Below are positions 25,296 through 32,817 of a DNA stretch of 64,000 nt, piece by piece. Every line of letters begins with the position of its first letter. Positions within the stretch are counted from its first letter, which is position 1. The position numbers were made by a program, and so were the translations under genes. The notes under the pieces are model-generated. The model was not told the origin of the DNA. It was given only the letters and a program-made list of their open reading frames with translations, and ran no database searches. The stretch covers positions 89,087-153,086 of the forward strand of contig NZ_CAGKLC010000002.1 of NCBI RefSeq assembly GCF_903469665.1. Reading direction: 5' to 3'. This stretch comes from Flavobacterium sp. UGB4466 (GTDB lineage Bacteria > Bacteroidota > Bacteroidia > Flavobacteriales > Flavobacteriaceae).

Positions 25296-27386
25296 ATGGA
25301 AAGTTTTAGAACAGAAATAGAAAATCCGGTAGTTCAGAAAGAGATTATCGATTTAGAAAAAAAGATTCATTTGTTCCGTGGAGGAAAAATTGATGATGAG
25401 CGTTTTCGTAGTCTTCGTTTAGCACGTGGAATCTATGGACAACGTCAGGAAGGTGTTCAAATGATTCGTATTAAATTGCCTTATGGTAAAGTAACCAGCG
25501 AACAATTGATCCGTATTACAAAAGTTTCTGATGAATATTCTACAGGGCGTCTCCACATTACAACACGTCAGGACATTCAGATTCACTATGTAAGTCTGGA
25601 CAGAACTCCGGAACTTTGGGCAAATCTGGCCAAAGACGATGTTACTTTGCGTGAAGCTTGTGGTAACACTGTTCGAAATATTACAGGAAGCGAATTGGCA
25701 GGTGTGGATGTAAACGAACCGTTTGACGTTTCGCCTTATGCACATGCTCTATTTCAATATCTTTTAAGAAACCCTATCTGTCAGGAAATGGGACGTAAAT
25801 TTAAAATTTCGTTCTCGTCCTCTGATGAAGATACCGCTTTGAGTTATTTACATGATTTAGGATTTATTCCAAAAATTGTAAATGGTGAGCGTGGTTTCAA
25901 AATCATGTTTGGTGGAGGTTTAGGTTCTCAGCCTGCTCATGCCGAATTACTTTCCGAATTCGTTCCGGCAAATCAGATCATTCCAACAGCAGAAGGAATC
26001 GTTCGTATTTTTGATCGATACGGTGAACGTGCTAAAAGAATGAAAGCCCGTATGAAATTCCTGATCAAAGAAATGGGAAGAGATGTTTTCCTTGATCTGG
26101 TTGAAAAAGAGAAAAAAGCAATCGCTTTTGAAACGTACGAAATTGACACCACAGCTTTTGACGGATCAATTCCGGAACCGTTATTAGAAGTGCCACAAGT
26201 TGCCATTGAAGATCAGGCAGCATACGAAGCCTGGAAAAAATCAAATGTAATTGCTCAAAAGCAGGAAGGTTATTATGCTATTGGAATCAAAGTTTTATTA
26301 GGAGATTTTTACACCGATAAAGCCCGATTATTAGCCGATTTAATTAAAAATTACGCCGCAAATGAACTTCGTTTTTCATTGCGTCAGAATATTGTAATAC
26401 GTCATGTGAAAGAAGCGAATTTACCTTTCTTCTATCAGGAATTGGCTAAGCTGAACTTTGTTCATTTAGGATATAATTCAACGGCAGATATTACAGCATG
26501 TCCGGGTACAGATACTTGCAATTTGGGGATTGCAAGTAGTACCGGAATTGCAGAAGAATTAGAAAAAGTATTAAGTGCTGAATATCCTCAATATTTAAAC
26601 AATCGTGAAATTGAAATCAAAATCAGTGGTTGTATGAATGCTTGTGGGCAGCATAATATGTCGGCAATTGGTTTCCAGGGAATGTCAATCAATTCCGGAA
26701 AATTGGTAGCTCCGGCTTTACAGGTTTTGTTAGGCGGAGGAAGATTAGGAAACGGAGCCGGTCGTTTTGCCGATAAAGTAATTAAAGTACCTAGTCGTAG
26801 AGGTCCGGATGCGTTGCGTACGATCTTAAATGATTTTGATACCAATGGAAGCGGACAAAAGTTTCTGGATTATTATGATACAAAAGGCGAGAAATATTTC
26901 TATGAAATCTTAAAACCTTACGCTGATGTAACCAATTTAACAGAAGCTGATTTCGTAGATTGGGGTAATGCAGACAATTATGTAAAAGCAGTTGGAGTTG
27001 GAGAATGTGCCGGAGTGGTAATTGATTTGGTGGCGACCTTATTGTTAGAAGCCAAAGACAAATTAACATTCGCACAGGAATCTTTCGACGAAAATAAATG
27101 GTCAGATGCTATTTACCATGCTTACGCCGGATTTGTAAACGGTGCAAAAGCTTTATTGCTTTCTGAAAACGAAAAAACAAACAATCATGCAGGAATCGTT
27201 GATTTGTTTGATACCGTTTTCATTGCAACCGGTAAAATTGAACTGGCAACATCATTCAGAGAATTAGTGTATCAAATCAATGCAATACAACCTTCAGAAG
27301 CATTTGCAAAACAATACATTCAGGAAGGAATTGCATTTTTTGATACGATAGAAAAATATAGAGCTCAACAATTAGAAAATGCTTAA
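25296..27386 (+). CDS. Siroheme nitrite/sulfite reductase with C-terminal HEPN-like extension
   Basis: The 696-residue protein has two ferredoxin-like and two siroheme [4Fe-4S] half-domains in the first 540 residues. Cluster ligands are Cys402 and Cys408 in ACPGTDTC and Cys446 and Cys450 in GCMNACGQH. Its genes' context points to sulfite reduction to sulfide. From about residue 555 an alpha-helical tail of about 140 residues resembles a HEPN domain, without an obvious RNase RxxxxH motif. Such a tail is absent from classical CysI. The stop codon overlaps the start of cobA by 8 nt, indicating coupled translation with a siroheme-synthesis gene. Nitrite reduction is the alternative. Confidence 0.92.
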   Translation: MESFRTEIENPVVQKEIIDLEKKIHLFRGGKIDDERFRSLRLARGIYGQRQEGVQMIRIKLPYGKVTSEQLIRITKVSDEYSTGRLHITTRQDIQIHYVSLDRTPELWANLAKDDVTLREACGNTVRNITGSELAGVDVNEPFDVSPYAHALFQYLLRNPICQEMGRKFKISFSSSDEDTALSYLHDLGFIPKIVNGERGFKIMFGGGLGSQPAHAELLSEFVPANQIIPTAEGIVRIFDRYGERAKRMKARMKFLIKEMGRDVFLDLVEKEKKAIAFETYEIDTTAFDGSIPEPLLEVPQVAIEDQAAYEAWKKSNVIAQKQEGYYAIGIKVLLGDFYTDKARLLADLIKNYAANELRFSLRQNIVIRHVKEANLPFFYQELAKLNFVHLGYNSTADITACPGTDTCNLGIASSTGIAEELEKVLSAEYPQYLNNREIEIKISGCMNACGQHNMSAIGFQGMSINSGKLVAPALQVLLGGGRLGNGAGRFADKVIKVPSRRGPDALRTILNDFDTNGSGQKFLDYYDTKGEKYFYEILKPYADVTNLTEADFVDWGNADNYVKAVGVGECAGVVIDLVATLLLEAKDKLTFAQESFDENKWSDAIYHAYAGFVNGAKALLLSENEKTNNHAGIVDLFDTVFIATGKIELATSFRELVYQINAIQPSEAFAKQYIQEGIAFFDTIEKYRAQQLENA

Positions 27387-28152
27387 TATCAAACCAAAAG
27401 TAACTTTAGTTGGTGCGGGTCCCGGTGATCCGGATTTGCTTACGCTGAAAGCGGTAAAAGCACTTGCTGGAGCGAATGTGGTTTTGTATGATGCATTGGC
27501 CAATGAAGAGATATTAGCCCACGCTCCTAAAAATGCGATTCGGATTTTTGTTGGAAAAAAAATAGGCAATCATGCTTACACGCAGGATCAGATCAATCAA
27601 TTGATTGTGGATAATGCTTTGACCTACGGAAATGTAGTCCGTTTAAAAGGTGGTGATCCGTTTATTTTTGGACGTGGAAGTGAAGAAATTGAATTCATCG
27701 AAAGTTTTGGAATCGAGACGTTCGTGGTTCCCGGAATATCTTCGGTAGTGGCAGTTCCGGCAAGCCAAGGCATATCAATCACCAAAAGAGGGGTTTCCGA
27801 AAGTTTTTGGGCCATAACAGGTACAACTTCTGACAGGAAATTATCTTCAGACGTTGCTTTAGCTGCACAGTCCTCTGCAACAGTCGTAATTTTGATGGGG
27901 ATGCACAAGCTGCCTCAGATTATTGATTTGTTTCAAAAAGAAAACAAAGGAAATTTGCCCGTTGCGATCATTCAAAATGGAACAATGCCCGATGAAAAAG
28001 TGGGTGTAGGAACGGTAAATTCGATTCTGGAAATTGTAGAAGAGAAGAAACTGAGTTCGCCGGCAATTATTGTACTTGGAGAAGTTGTTCGCGAAAGCAA
28101 TAAACTAAAAGGATTTTTCGAAGAATTTCTGTCCAAAGAAATGATGAGATAA
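27379..28152 (+). CDS. cobA: Uroporphyrinogen-III C-methyltransferase
   Basis: This 257-residue SAM-dependent enzyme makes precorrin-2, the first step to siroheme. The tetrapyrrole methyltransferase signatures are VGAGPGDPDLLTLKA near the N-terminus and VRLKGGDPFIFGRGSEE near residue 90. It lacks the CysG dehydrogenase/ferrochelatase part, which is the separate gene at 28283. The ATG overlaps the end of the sulfite reductase gene. It supplies the reductase cofactor and itself uses SAM. Confidence 0.95.
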   Translation: MLNIKPKVTLVGAGPGDPDLLTLKAVKALAGANVVLYDALANEEILAHAPKNAIRIFVGKKIGNHAYTQDQINQLIVDNALTYGNVVRLKGGDPFIFGRGSEEIEFIESFGIETFVVPGISSVVAVPASQGISITKRGVSESFWAITGTTSDRKLSSDVALAAQSSATVVILMGMHKLPQIIDLFQKENKGNLPVAIIQNGTMPDEKVGVGTVNSILEIVEEKKLSSPAIIVLGEVVRESNKLKGFFEEFLSKEMMR

Positions 28153-28282
28153 AGTGCCGTAAAAATGATTCCTCACATAATCTTGATTTTCAGTCGGTAA
28201 AATGTCTTGGGTATAAAATTGGGTTTTTAGCCTGATGAAAGCAAAAAATCATCTAATTTTGATTGGATGAAATTGAATTAAA

Positions 28283-28864
28283 ATGGAACAAAACGAATTA
28301 TATCCTGTATTCCTGAAGCTTCATAATCTAAATGTTCTGATTGTTGGCGGAGGAAATGTAGGATTGGAAAAGCTCTCTTTTTTATTAAAGTCGAGTCCCA
28401 ATGCAAATGTTGAGGTGGTAGCGCCAAATTTTCATTTAGAAATAAAGGTTTTGGCTGAGAAACATCCTTCGATTACATTGACAAAATCGAAGTTCAAAAA
28501 GAAAATGCTCAAAAAACGCCACATGGTAATTGCCTGTACCGATGATTTAAAAGTCAATAAAAGGGTATACGAATTATCCCGAAAGCGTTATTTGATTTGC
28601 AATATTGCAGATACACCGGATTTATGTGATTATTATTTAGGTGGAATCGTAACCAAAGGCAATGTGAAAATTGCCATTTCGACCAACGGAAAATCGCCAA
28701 CAACAGCCAAAAGACTTCGGGAGTTTTTTGAAGAGGTAATTCCAGAGGATATCAATAAAATGGTCGAAAACCTTAATGAATATCGAAAGACATTAAAAGG
28801 TAATTTTGAAGAGAAAGTGAAAAGAATGAACGAGATCACAGCTTCATTGAAAAATAAGGAATAG
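28283..28864 (+). CDS. Precorrin-2 dehydrogenase / sirohydrochlorin ferrochelatase
   Basis: The 193-residue protein is of the Met8/CysG-N type, completing siroheme from precorrin-2. The NAD-binding motif is VLIVGGGNVGLEKL. The acid residue segment appears as CNIADTPDLCDYY. AISTNGKSPTTAKRLREFFE is the typical dimer and substrate region. It lies 130 bp after cobA. A diverged copy of the 'cgtcgggtt' palindrome follows at about 28898. Confidence 0.9.
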   Translation: MEQNELYPVFLKLHNLNVLIVGGGNVGLEKLSFLLKSSPNANVEVVAPNFHLEIKVLAEKHPSITLTKSKFKKKMLKKRHMVIACTDDLKVNKRVYELSRKRYLICNIADTPDLCDYYLGGIVTKGNVKIAISTNGKSPTTAKRLREFFEEVIPEDINKMVENLNEYRKTLKGNFEEKVKRMNEITASLKNKE

Positions 28865-28989
28865 TAATAGTTCCGAAAGAACGGTTCGTATGGTAACGTC
28901 GGGTTTTAACCCAATGGATAAACGAAATAACCGCTTCAATAAAAAATAAAGAGTAAAAAATTCCGCAAGGAAATCAATGACAAAAATCA

Positions 28990-29020
28990 TTGAAATTAGA
29001 ATAAATTATTCGTTCCTTTG
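28990..29020 (+). promoter_or_regulatory. Candidate promoter of the reductase at 29053
   Basis: TTG (28990-28992) is followed after 20 bp by TTCCTTTG (29013-29020), one mismatch from TAnnTTTG. The start near 29027 supports ATG 29053 over ATG 29032. Confidence 0.5.
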
Positions 29021-29052
29021 CATTATTAAGAATGATTATAAACAACAACATA

Positions 29053-30105
29053 ATGATTAAAACAGATATACTTATAATTGGAGCAGGCCCAACAGGATTA
29101 TTTGCCGTTTTCGAGGCAGGATTATTAAAATTAAAATGTCATATTTTAGATGCTTTACCACAGGCGGGAGGACAACTTTCAGAATTGTATCCAAAAAAAC
29201 CTATTTATGATATTCCTGGATTCCCTGAAGTATTGGCAGGAGATTTAATCGACGGACTGATGGAGCAAATCAAACAATTTGAGCCTGGTTTTACGTTAGG
29301 AGAGCGTGCAGAAACGATTGAGAAACAAGAAGACGGAAGTTTTATTGTAACTTCAAATAAGGGAACTAAATTTCACGCACCGGTTATTGCTATTGCAGGA
29401 GGTTTGGGAAGTTTTGAGCCACGTAAACCACTTATTGAAGATATCGAGTTTTACGAGGATAAAGGAGTAAAATATTTCATCAAAAATCCGGAGAAATTCA
29501 GAGACAAAAAAGTTGTAATCGCCGGAGGAGGAGATTCAGCCTTGGACTGGAGTATCTTTTTAGCGAATGTAGCTTCAGAAGTTACTTTAATTCACCGTAG
29601 AAATGAATTTAGAGGAGCTTTAGATTCTGTAGAAAAAGTACAGGAATTGAAGACAGCCGGAAAAATTAAATTAATCACGCCGGCAGAAGTGATCGGAATC
29701 AATGGTGCTGAGCACGTTGAATCATTAGATATCGAAGAAAACGGAGCACACCGTAAAATCGAAACAGACTATTTTATTCCGCTTTTCGGATTAACACCTA
29801 AATTAGGACCAATCGGAGACTGGGGATTAGAAATCGAGAAAAATGCCATTAAAGTAAATAATGCATTAGATTACCAAACTAATATTCCGGGAATCTTCGC
29901 TATTGGAGACGTAAATACTTACCCAGGAAAATTAAAACTGATTCTTTGTGGATTCCATGAAGCTACTTTAATGTGTCAGGCCGCTTATCAAATCATCAAT
30001 CCGGGTAAAAAATACGTTTTAAAATACACTACAGTTTCAGGTGTAGATGGTTTCGACGGAACTCGTAAAGAAGCTCCAAAAGCAGTTGTTAAGGCGATAG
30101 TTTAA
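29053..30105 (+). CDS. Ferredoxin/flavodoxin-NADP reductase (thioredoxin reductase-like)
   Basis: The 350-residue flavoprotein starts MIKTDILIIGAGPTGLFAVF with the FAD-binding motif. A second nucleotide motif, VVIAGGGDSALDWSIFLA, binds NADPH, and FAIGDVNTYPGKLKLI is the FAD-binding C-terminal motif. The redox-active CxxC of thioredoxin reductase is absent, which fits the YumC-type ferredoxin-NADP reductase. It probably supplies reduced ferredoxin to the sulfite reductase at 25296. ATG 29032 gives 7 more residues but would lie almost on the predicted transcript start. Confidence 0.9.
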   Translation: MIKTDILIIGAGPTGLFAVFEAGLLKLKCHILDALPQAGGQLSELYPKKPIYDIPGFPEVLAGDLIDGLMEQIKQFEPGFTLGERAETIEKQEDGSFIVTSNKGTKFHAPVIAIAGGLGSFEPRKPLIEDIEFYEDKGVKYFIKNPEKFRDKKVVIAGGGDSALDWSIFLANVASEVTLIHRRNEFRGALDSVEKVQELKTAGKIKLITPAEVIGINGAEHVESLDIEENGAHRKIETDYFIPLFGLTPKLGPIGDWGLEIEKNAIKVNNALDYQTNIPGIFAIGDVNTYPGKLKLILCGFHEATLMCQAAYQIINPGKKYVLKYTTVSGVDGFDGTRKEAPKAVVKAIV

Positions 30106-30160
30106 TTCTAAGGGGCTGAGGTACTGAGGTGCTAAGGTTCTAAGATTTTATATAGAGAAA

Positions 30161-30188
30161 GCTCGAACTTTTAGTTTGGGCTTTTTTT
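30161..30188 (+). terminator. Terminator after the reductase gene
   Basis: GCTCGAAC (30161-30168) pairs, with G-T pairs, with GTTTGGGC (30174-30181), followed by seven T. Confidence 0.7.
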
Positions 30189-30193
30189 ATTTG

Positions 30194-30201
30194 TATCTTT
30201 G
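30194..30201 (+). promoter_or_regulatory. -7 box of the toxin-antitoxin operon
   Basis: TATCTTTG matches TAnnTTTG and lies 21 bp before ATG 30223. TTTG at 30175-30178 is a shorter than usual -33 spacing. Confidence 0.5.
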
Positions 30202-30222
30202 TAATTATAAATTTTGAGTATC

Positions 30223-30450
30223 ATGGATTTAGAGGCTAGAAAATATCAATTTATTCAGAAATTGTTTAAGGTGGAAGATGAGAGTGTTTTAGAGAAACTA
30301 GAATTGGTTTTGAAAGCAAATCAAGATGATTGGTTTGATGAATTATCAGAATTGGAGAAAAATGAAATTCAAATTGGATTAGACCAAGCCGAGAAAGGTG
30401 AATTTATAAGCCATGAAGATGTCATGAAAAGGTTTTCGAAATGGCATTAA
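30223..30450 (+). CDS. Antitoxin of a type II toxin-antitoxin pair
   Basis: The 75-residue acidic, helical protein starts at ATG 30223 (MDLEARKYQFIQKLFKVED). The C-terminal IGLDQAEKGEFISHEDVMKR segment is common in antitoxins of ParE/RelE-type toxins, where it wraps the toxin. It overlaps the toxin gene by 10 nt, typical of coupled synthesis. The pair interrupts the sulfur genes and is probably an acquired module. Confidence 0.8.
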   Translation: MDLEARKYQFIQKLFKVEDESVLEKLELVLKANQDDWFDELSELEKNEIQIGLDQAEKGEFISHEDVMKRFSKWH

Positions 30451-30734
30451 AATTTATTTGGACTTCCCAAGCTGTAAAAGGCTTTAATAAAGTTGTCGAT
30501 TATCTTGAAGCGAAATGGACGGCAAAAGAAATCTCAAATTTAGAAAATAAAATTCAGCAAGTACTAAATCAAATCAGTCTGAATCCGGAACAATTTCCAA
30601 AATCTGAAAAATACAGTTCACTACATAAAGCAATTGTAGACAAAAATAATTATTTAGTTTACCGCGTAAATAAGGAAGCTAATACTGTTGAAATTATCAA
30701 TTTTAGAGGAACAAAGCAGAAGCGCAATTACTAA
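30441..30734 (+). CDS. ParE/RelE family toxin
   Basis: The 97-residue basic protein has the RelE/ParE fold features: FIWTSQAVKGFNKVVDYLEA at the N-terminus, a P-E-Q-FPKSEKY segment, and KNNYLVYRVNKEANTVEIIN with the terminal RGTKQK. ParE proteins inhibit gyrase and RelE proteins cleave mRNA. Which applies here cannot be decided. It overlaps the upstream antitoxin gene. Confidence 0.85.
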   Translation: MALKFIWTSQAVKGFNKVVDYLEAKWTAKEISNLENKIQQVLNQISLNPEQFPKSEKYSSLHKAIVDKNNYLVYRVNKEANTVEIINFRGTKQKRNY

Positions 30735-30740
30735 GCAAAC

Positions 30741-30826
30741 TTAAACTTAGAAACTCAGTATCTTAGAGCCTTAGTTTCTAAGTACCTTAAAAAGAACCTT
30801 AGCATCTCAGAAACTTTAAAAAACAC
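30741..30826. repeat. Degenerate 'cttagnanctcag' repeats
   Basis: Alternating units such as cttagaaactcagtatctta recur here, at 30108-30140, 31182-31222 and 32770-32815. They look like dispersed low-complexity spacers around the metH block. Confidence 0.5.
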
Positions 30827-30858
30827 TTGCAATTGTTGAGACTATGTCTTTACTTTGC
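30827..30858 (+). promoter_or_regulatory. metH promoter
   Basis: TTG (30827-30829) is followed after 21 bp by TACTTTGC (30851-30858), a near match to the -7 element. The SAM-I aptamer begins 22 bp later. Confidence 0.6.
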
Positions 30859-30880
30859 ACTGTTCTTAAAATTATTGAAA

Positions 30881-30991
30881 GTTATCACGAAAGGCGGAGG
30901 GAAAGACCCAATGAAACCTTAGCAACCCTTTATCATAAAGAAGGTGCTACATTCTACTTAATACAACATCTTTGTATTCAAGATAGATAAC
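30881..30991 (+). promoter_or_regulatory. SAM-I (S-box) riboswitch upstream of metH
   Basis: GTTATC (30881-30886) and GATAAC (30986-30991) close P1. Inside are the S-box motifs GGAGGGAAAGACCCAATGAA, CCTTAGCAACCCTTTA and AAGAAGGTGCTACATTCTAC. The aptamer closely resembles that before metX. Confidence 0.92.
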
Positions 30992-31235
30992 ACAAATACA
31001 TTACACGTATTTCTCAAACTTTTCCTGACAATCTTACAATATTATTTTACTGAATTCAGTATCATGAGCGAATCATTAACGCATTTTTTTGTGCTTAATC
31101 TTTCCTGCTTTTTGTTGCGAACTTTTTAGATCTGACAGCTTTATTTAAACTGTTGGATTTAAAGTGAAAATAGAATTAATAAAAAAACTTAGCATCGTAG
31201 AACCTCAGTGTCTTAGTGGCTAAAAGAATAAAGAT
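30992..31235 (+). other. Long leader between SAM-I aptamer and metH start
   Basis: About 245 nt separate the aptamer from the start codon. An AAATAC/GTATTT hairpin, a perfect palindrome ACTGAATTCAGT (31049-31060) and a short hairpin GCG-loop-CGC ending in ATTTTTTT (31067-31089) are visible. The last could be a weak terminator. A 21-codon frame from 31064 has no Met/Cys enrichment. The expression platform is not settled. Confidence 0.4.
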
Positions 31236-32240
31236 ATGTCAATAACAATTCAGGAAGCAATAAAAAAAAATATCCTAATCCTTGACGGAGCAATGGGAAC
31301 GATGTTGCAGCGCTATAATTTCTCGGAAGAAGATTTTAGAGGAGAGCGTTTCAAAGATTTTCCGCATCCGTTAAAAGGAAACAACGATTTACTATCCATA
31401 ACACAACCACAAGCAATCCGCGATGTCCATGCCGCTTATTTTGAAGCTGGTGCAGACATCGTAGAAACCAATACTTTTTCAGGAACTACGATCGGTATGG
31501 CCGACTATTTCCTGGAAGATTTGGTTTATGAACTGAACTACGAATCGGCGAAAATTGCCCGTGAAGTAGCGGATGAATTCACTGCTAAAAATCCGGACAA
31601 ACCACGTTTCGTAGCGGGTTCTATCGGACCAACAAACCGTACGGCAAGTATGTCACCGGACGTAAACGACCCGGGGTACAGAGCTGTAACGTTTGATGAT
31701 TTGCGAATTGCCTACAAACAACAGGCAGAAGCCTTAATGGACGGTGGATGTGATTTACTTTTGGTAGAAACCATCTTTGATACGCTAAATGCCAAAGCGG
31801 CACTTTTTGCCATCGAAGAAGTAAAAGAAGAACGCAATCTGGATATTCCAGTCATGGTTTCAGGAACCATCACCGATGCTTCGGGAAGAACACTTTCAGG
31901 ACAGACGGTTGAAGCATTCCTGATTTCAGTATCACATATTCCGTTATTGAGTGTAGGGTTCAATTGTGCTTTAGGGGCCGATTTGCTAAAACCATACTTG
32001 AAAACCTTATCACAGCATACACAGTTTAATGTTTCGGCTCATCCAAATGCAGGTCTGCCAAACGCTTTCGGGCAATATGATGAAACTCCGGAACAGACAC
32101 AAGCCTTAATCAAAGAATACTTAGACGATAACTTAATCAATATTATTGGAGGCTGTTGCGGAACTACTCCAGATCATATTCGATTAATTGCTGAGGTGGC
32201 GAAGGACTATAAACCGAGAGTAGCGCCGGTTTTGGGATAA
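31236..32240 (+). CDS. metH: Methionine synthase, homocysteine-binding module (split MetH, N-terminal part)
   Basis: The 334-residue protein is the homocysteine S-methyltransferase barrel of cobalamin-dependent methionine synthase. It starts [13 protein letters not shown]. The zinc ligands are Cys244 in GFNCALG and Cys307-Cys308 in GGCCGTTP. In most bacteria this is the first domain of a single large MetH. Here it is a separate protein, and the rest is encoded from 32818. It lies under a SAM-I riboswitch and ends 1 nt before the next gene. Confidence 0.94.
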   Translation: MSITIQEAIKKNILILDGAMGTMLQRYNFSEEDFRGERFKDFPHPLKGNNDLLSITQPQAIRDVHAAYFEAGADIVETNTFSGTTIGMADYFLEDLVYELNYESAKIAREVADEFTAKNPDKPRFVAGSIGPTNRTASMSPDVNDPGYRAVTFDDLRIAYKQQAEALMDGGCDLLLVETIFDTLNAKAALFAIEEVKEERNLDIPVMVSGTITDASGRTLSGQTVEAFLISVSHIPLLSVGFNCALGADLLKPYLKTLSQHTQFNVSAHPNAGLPNAFGQYDETPEQTQALIKEYLDDNLINIIGGCCGTTPDHIRLIAEVAKDYKPRVAPVLG

Positions 32241-32241
32241 G

Positions 32242-32691
32242 ATGGTTGAAAAAACAACATTGGCGGATCTAAGCGAATGGGGAAAAATAATTGTTCCCTT
32301 GACGATAATTGGGGTATTATTCTTTTCTATAAGAAACTCCAATATTGAGAATGAGAAATTTAAAAAGCGGCTTACAGAAGAAACGATCGGATTATCGACC
32401 AGAATAGAATACCACAATAAAACACGTGGTTTGAAATACTATTTTTATGTGAACAAAAAGATTATATCAGAATGTTCATTAAGAAGTGAAGACTATGATA
32501 AAGATTTATCGGGCAAGTTTTATAAGATAAAATATAATCCGAATAATCCGGAAGAGAATGAGCTTATTCTGGATGGAGAATTGTTACCGGATTCACTTTC
32601 GCTTGTTAAAGCGGGCTTTGTAAAAACTAAATATTATATATATGATGCAGGTGTAACCTGCAAATACATAGAAAAATCAAAATGGAAATAA
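32242..32691 (+). CDS. Hypothetical membrane-anchored protein between metH halves
   Basis: The 149-residue protein has one membrane helix near residues 14-29 (GKIIVPLTIIGVLFFSIR). A soluble domain of about 115 residues follows, with GKFYKIKYNPNNPEENELIL, a phrase common in small Bacteroidota surface or membrane proteins. I do not recognise a function. It starts 1 nt after the metH N-terminal module, so translation is probably coupled. It is unlikely to take part in catalysis and looks like a passenger gene inserted in the operon. Confidence 0.7.
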   Translation: MVEKTTLADLSEWGKIIVPLTIIGVLFFSIRNSNIENEKFKKRLTEETIGLSTRIEYHNKTRGLKYYFYVNKKIISECSLRSEDYDKDLSGKFYKIKYNPNNPEENELILDGELLPDSLSLVKAGFVKTKYYIYDAGVTCKYIEKSKWK

Positions 32692-32817
32692 ATGTTCCGT
32701 TAGGAACAACATATCGGTAACGAATATACCTACAAGTTTTTAAAAACCTTATAGGAGACCAATAAGAATAGAAAACTCAGAACCTAAGAATCTTAGGAAC
32801 TTAGTACCTTAAGAAAA

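Noticed and set aside
31064..31129. 21-codon frame in the metH leader as a fourth Met/Cys leader peptide
   Set aside because: It has only one internal Cys, no internal Met, and no adjacent terminator with a matching antiterminator.
32242..32691. The inserted gene as a missing MetH domain
   Set aside because: It has a membrane helix and no zinc, folate, cobalamin or SAM motif; all MetH domains are accounted for by the two flanking genes.
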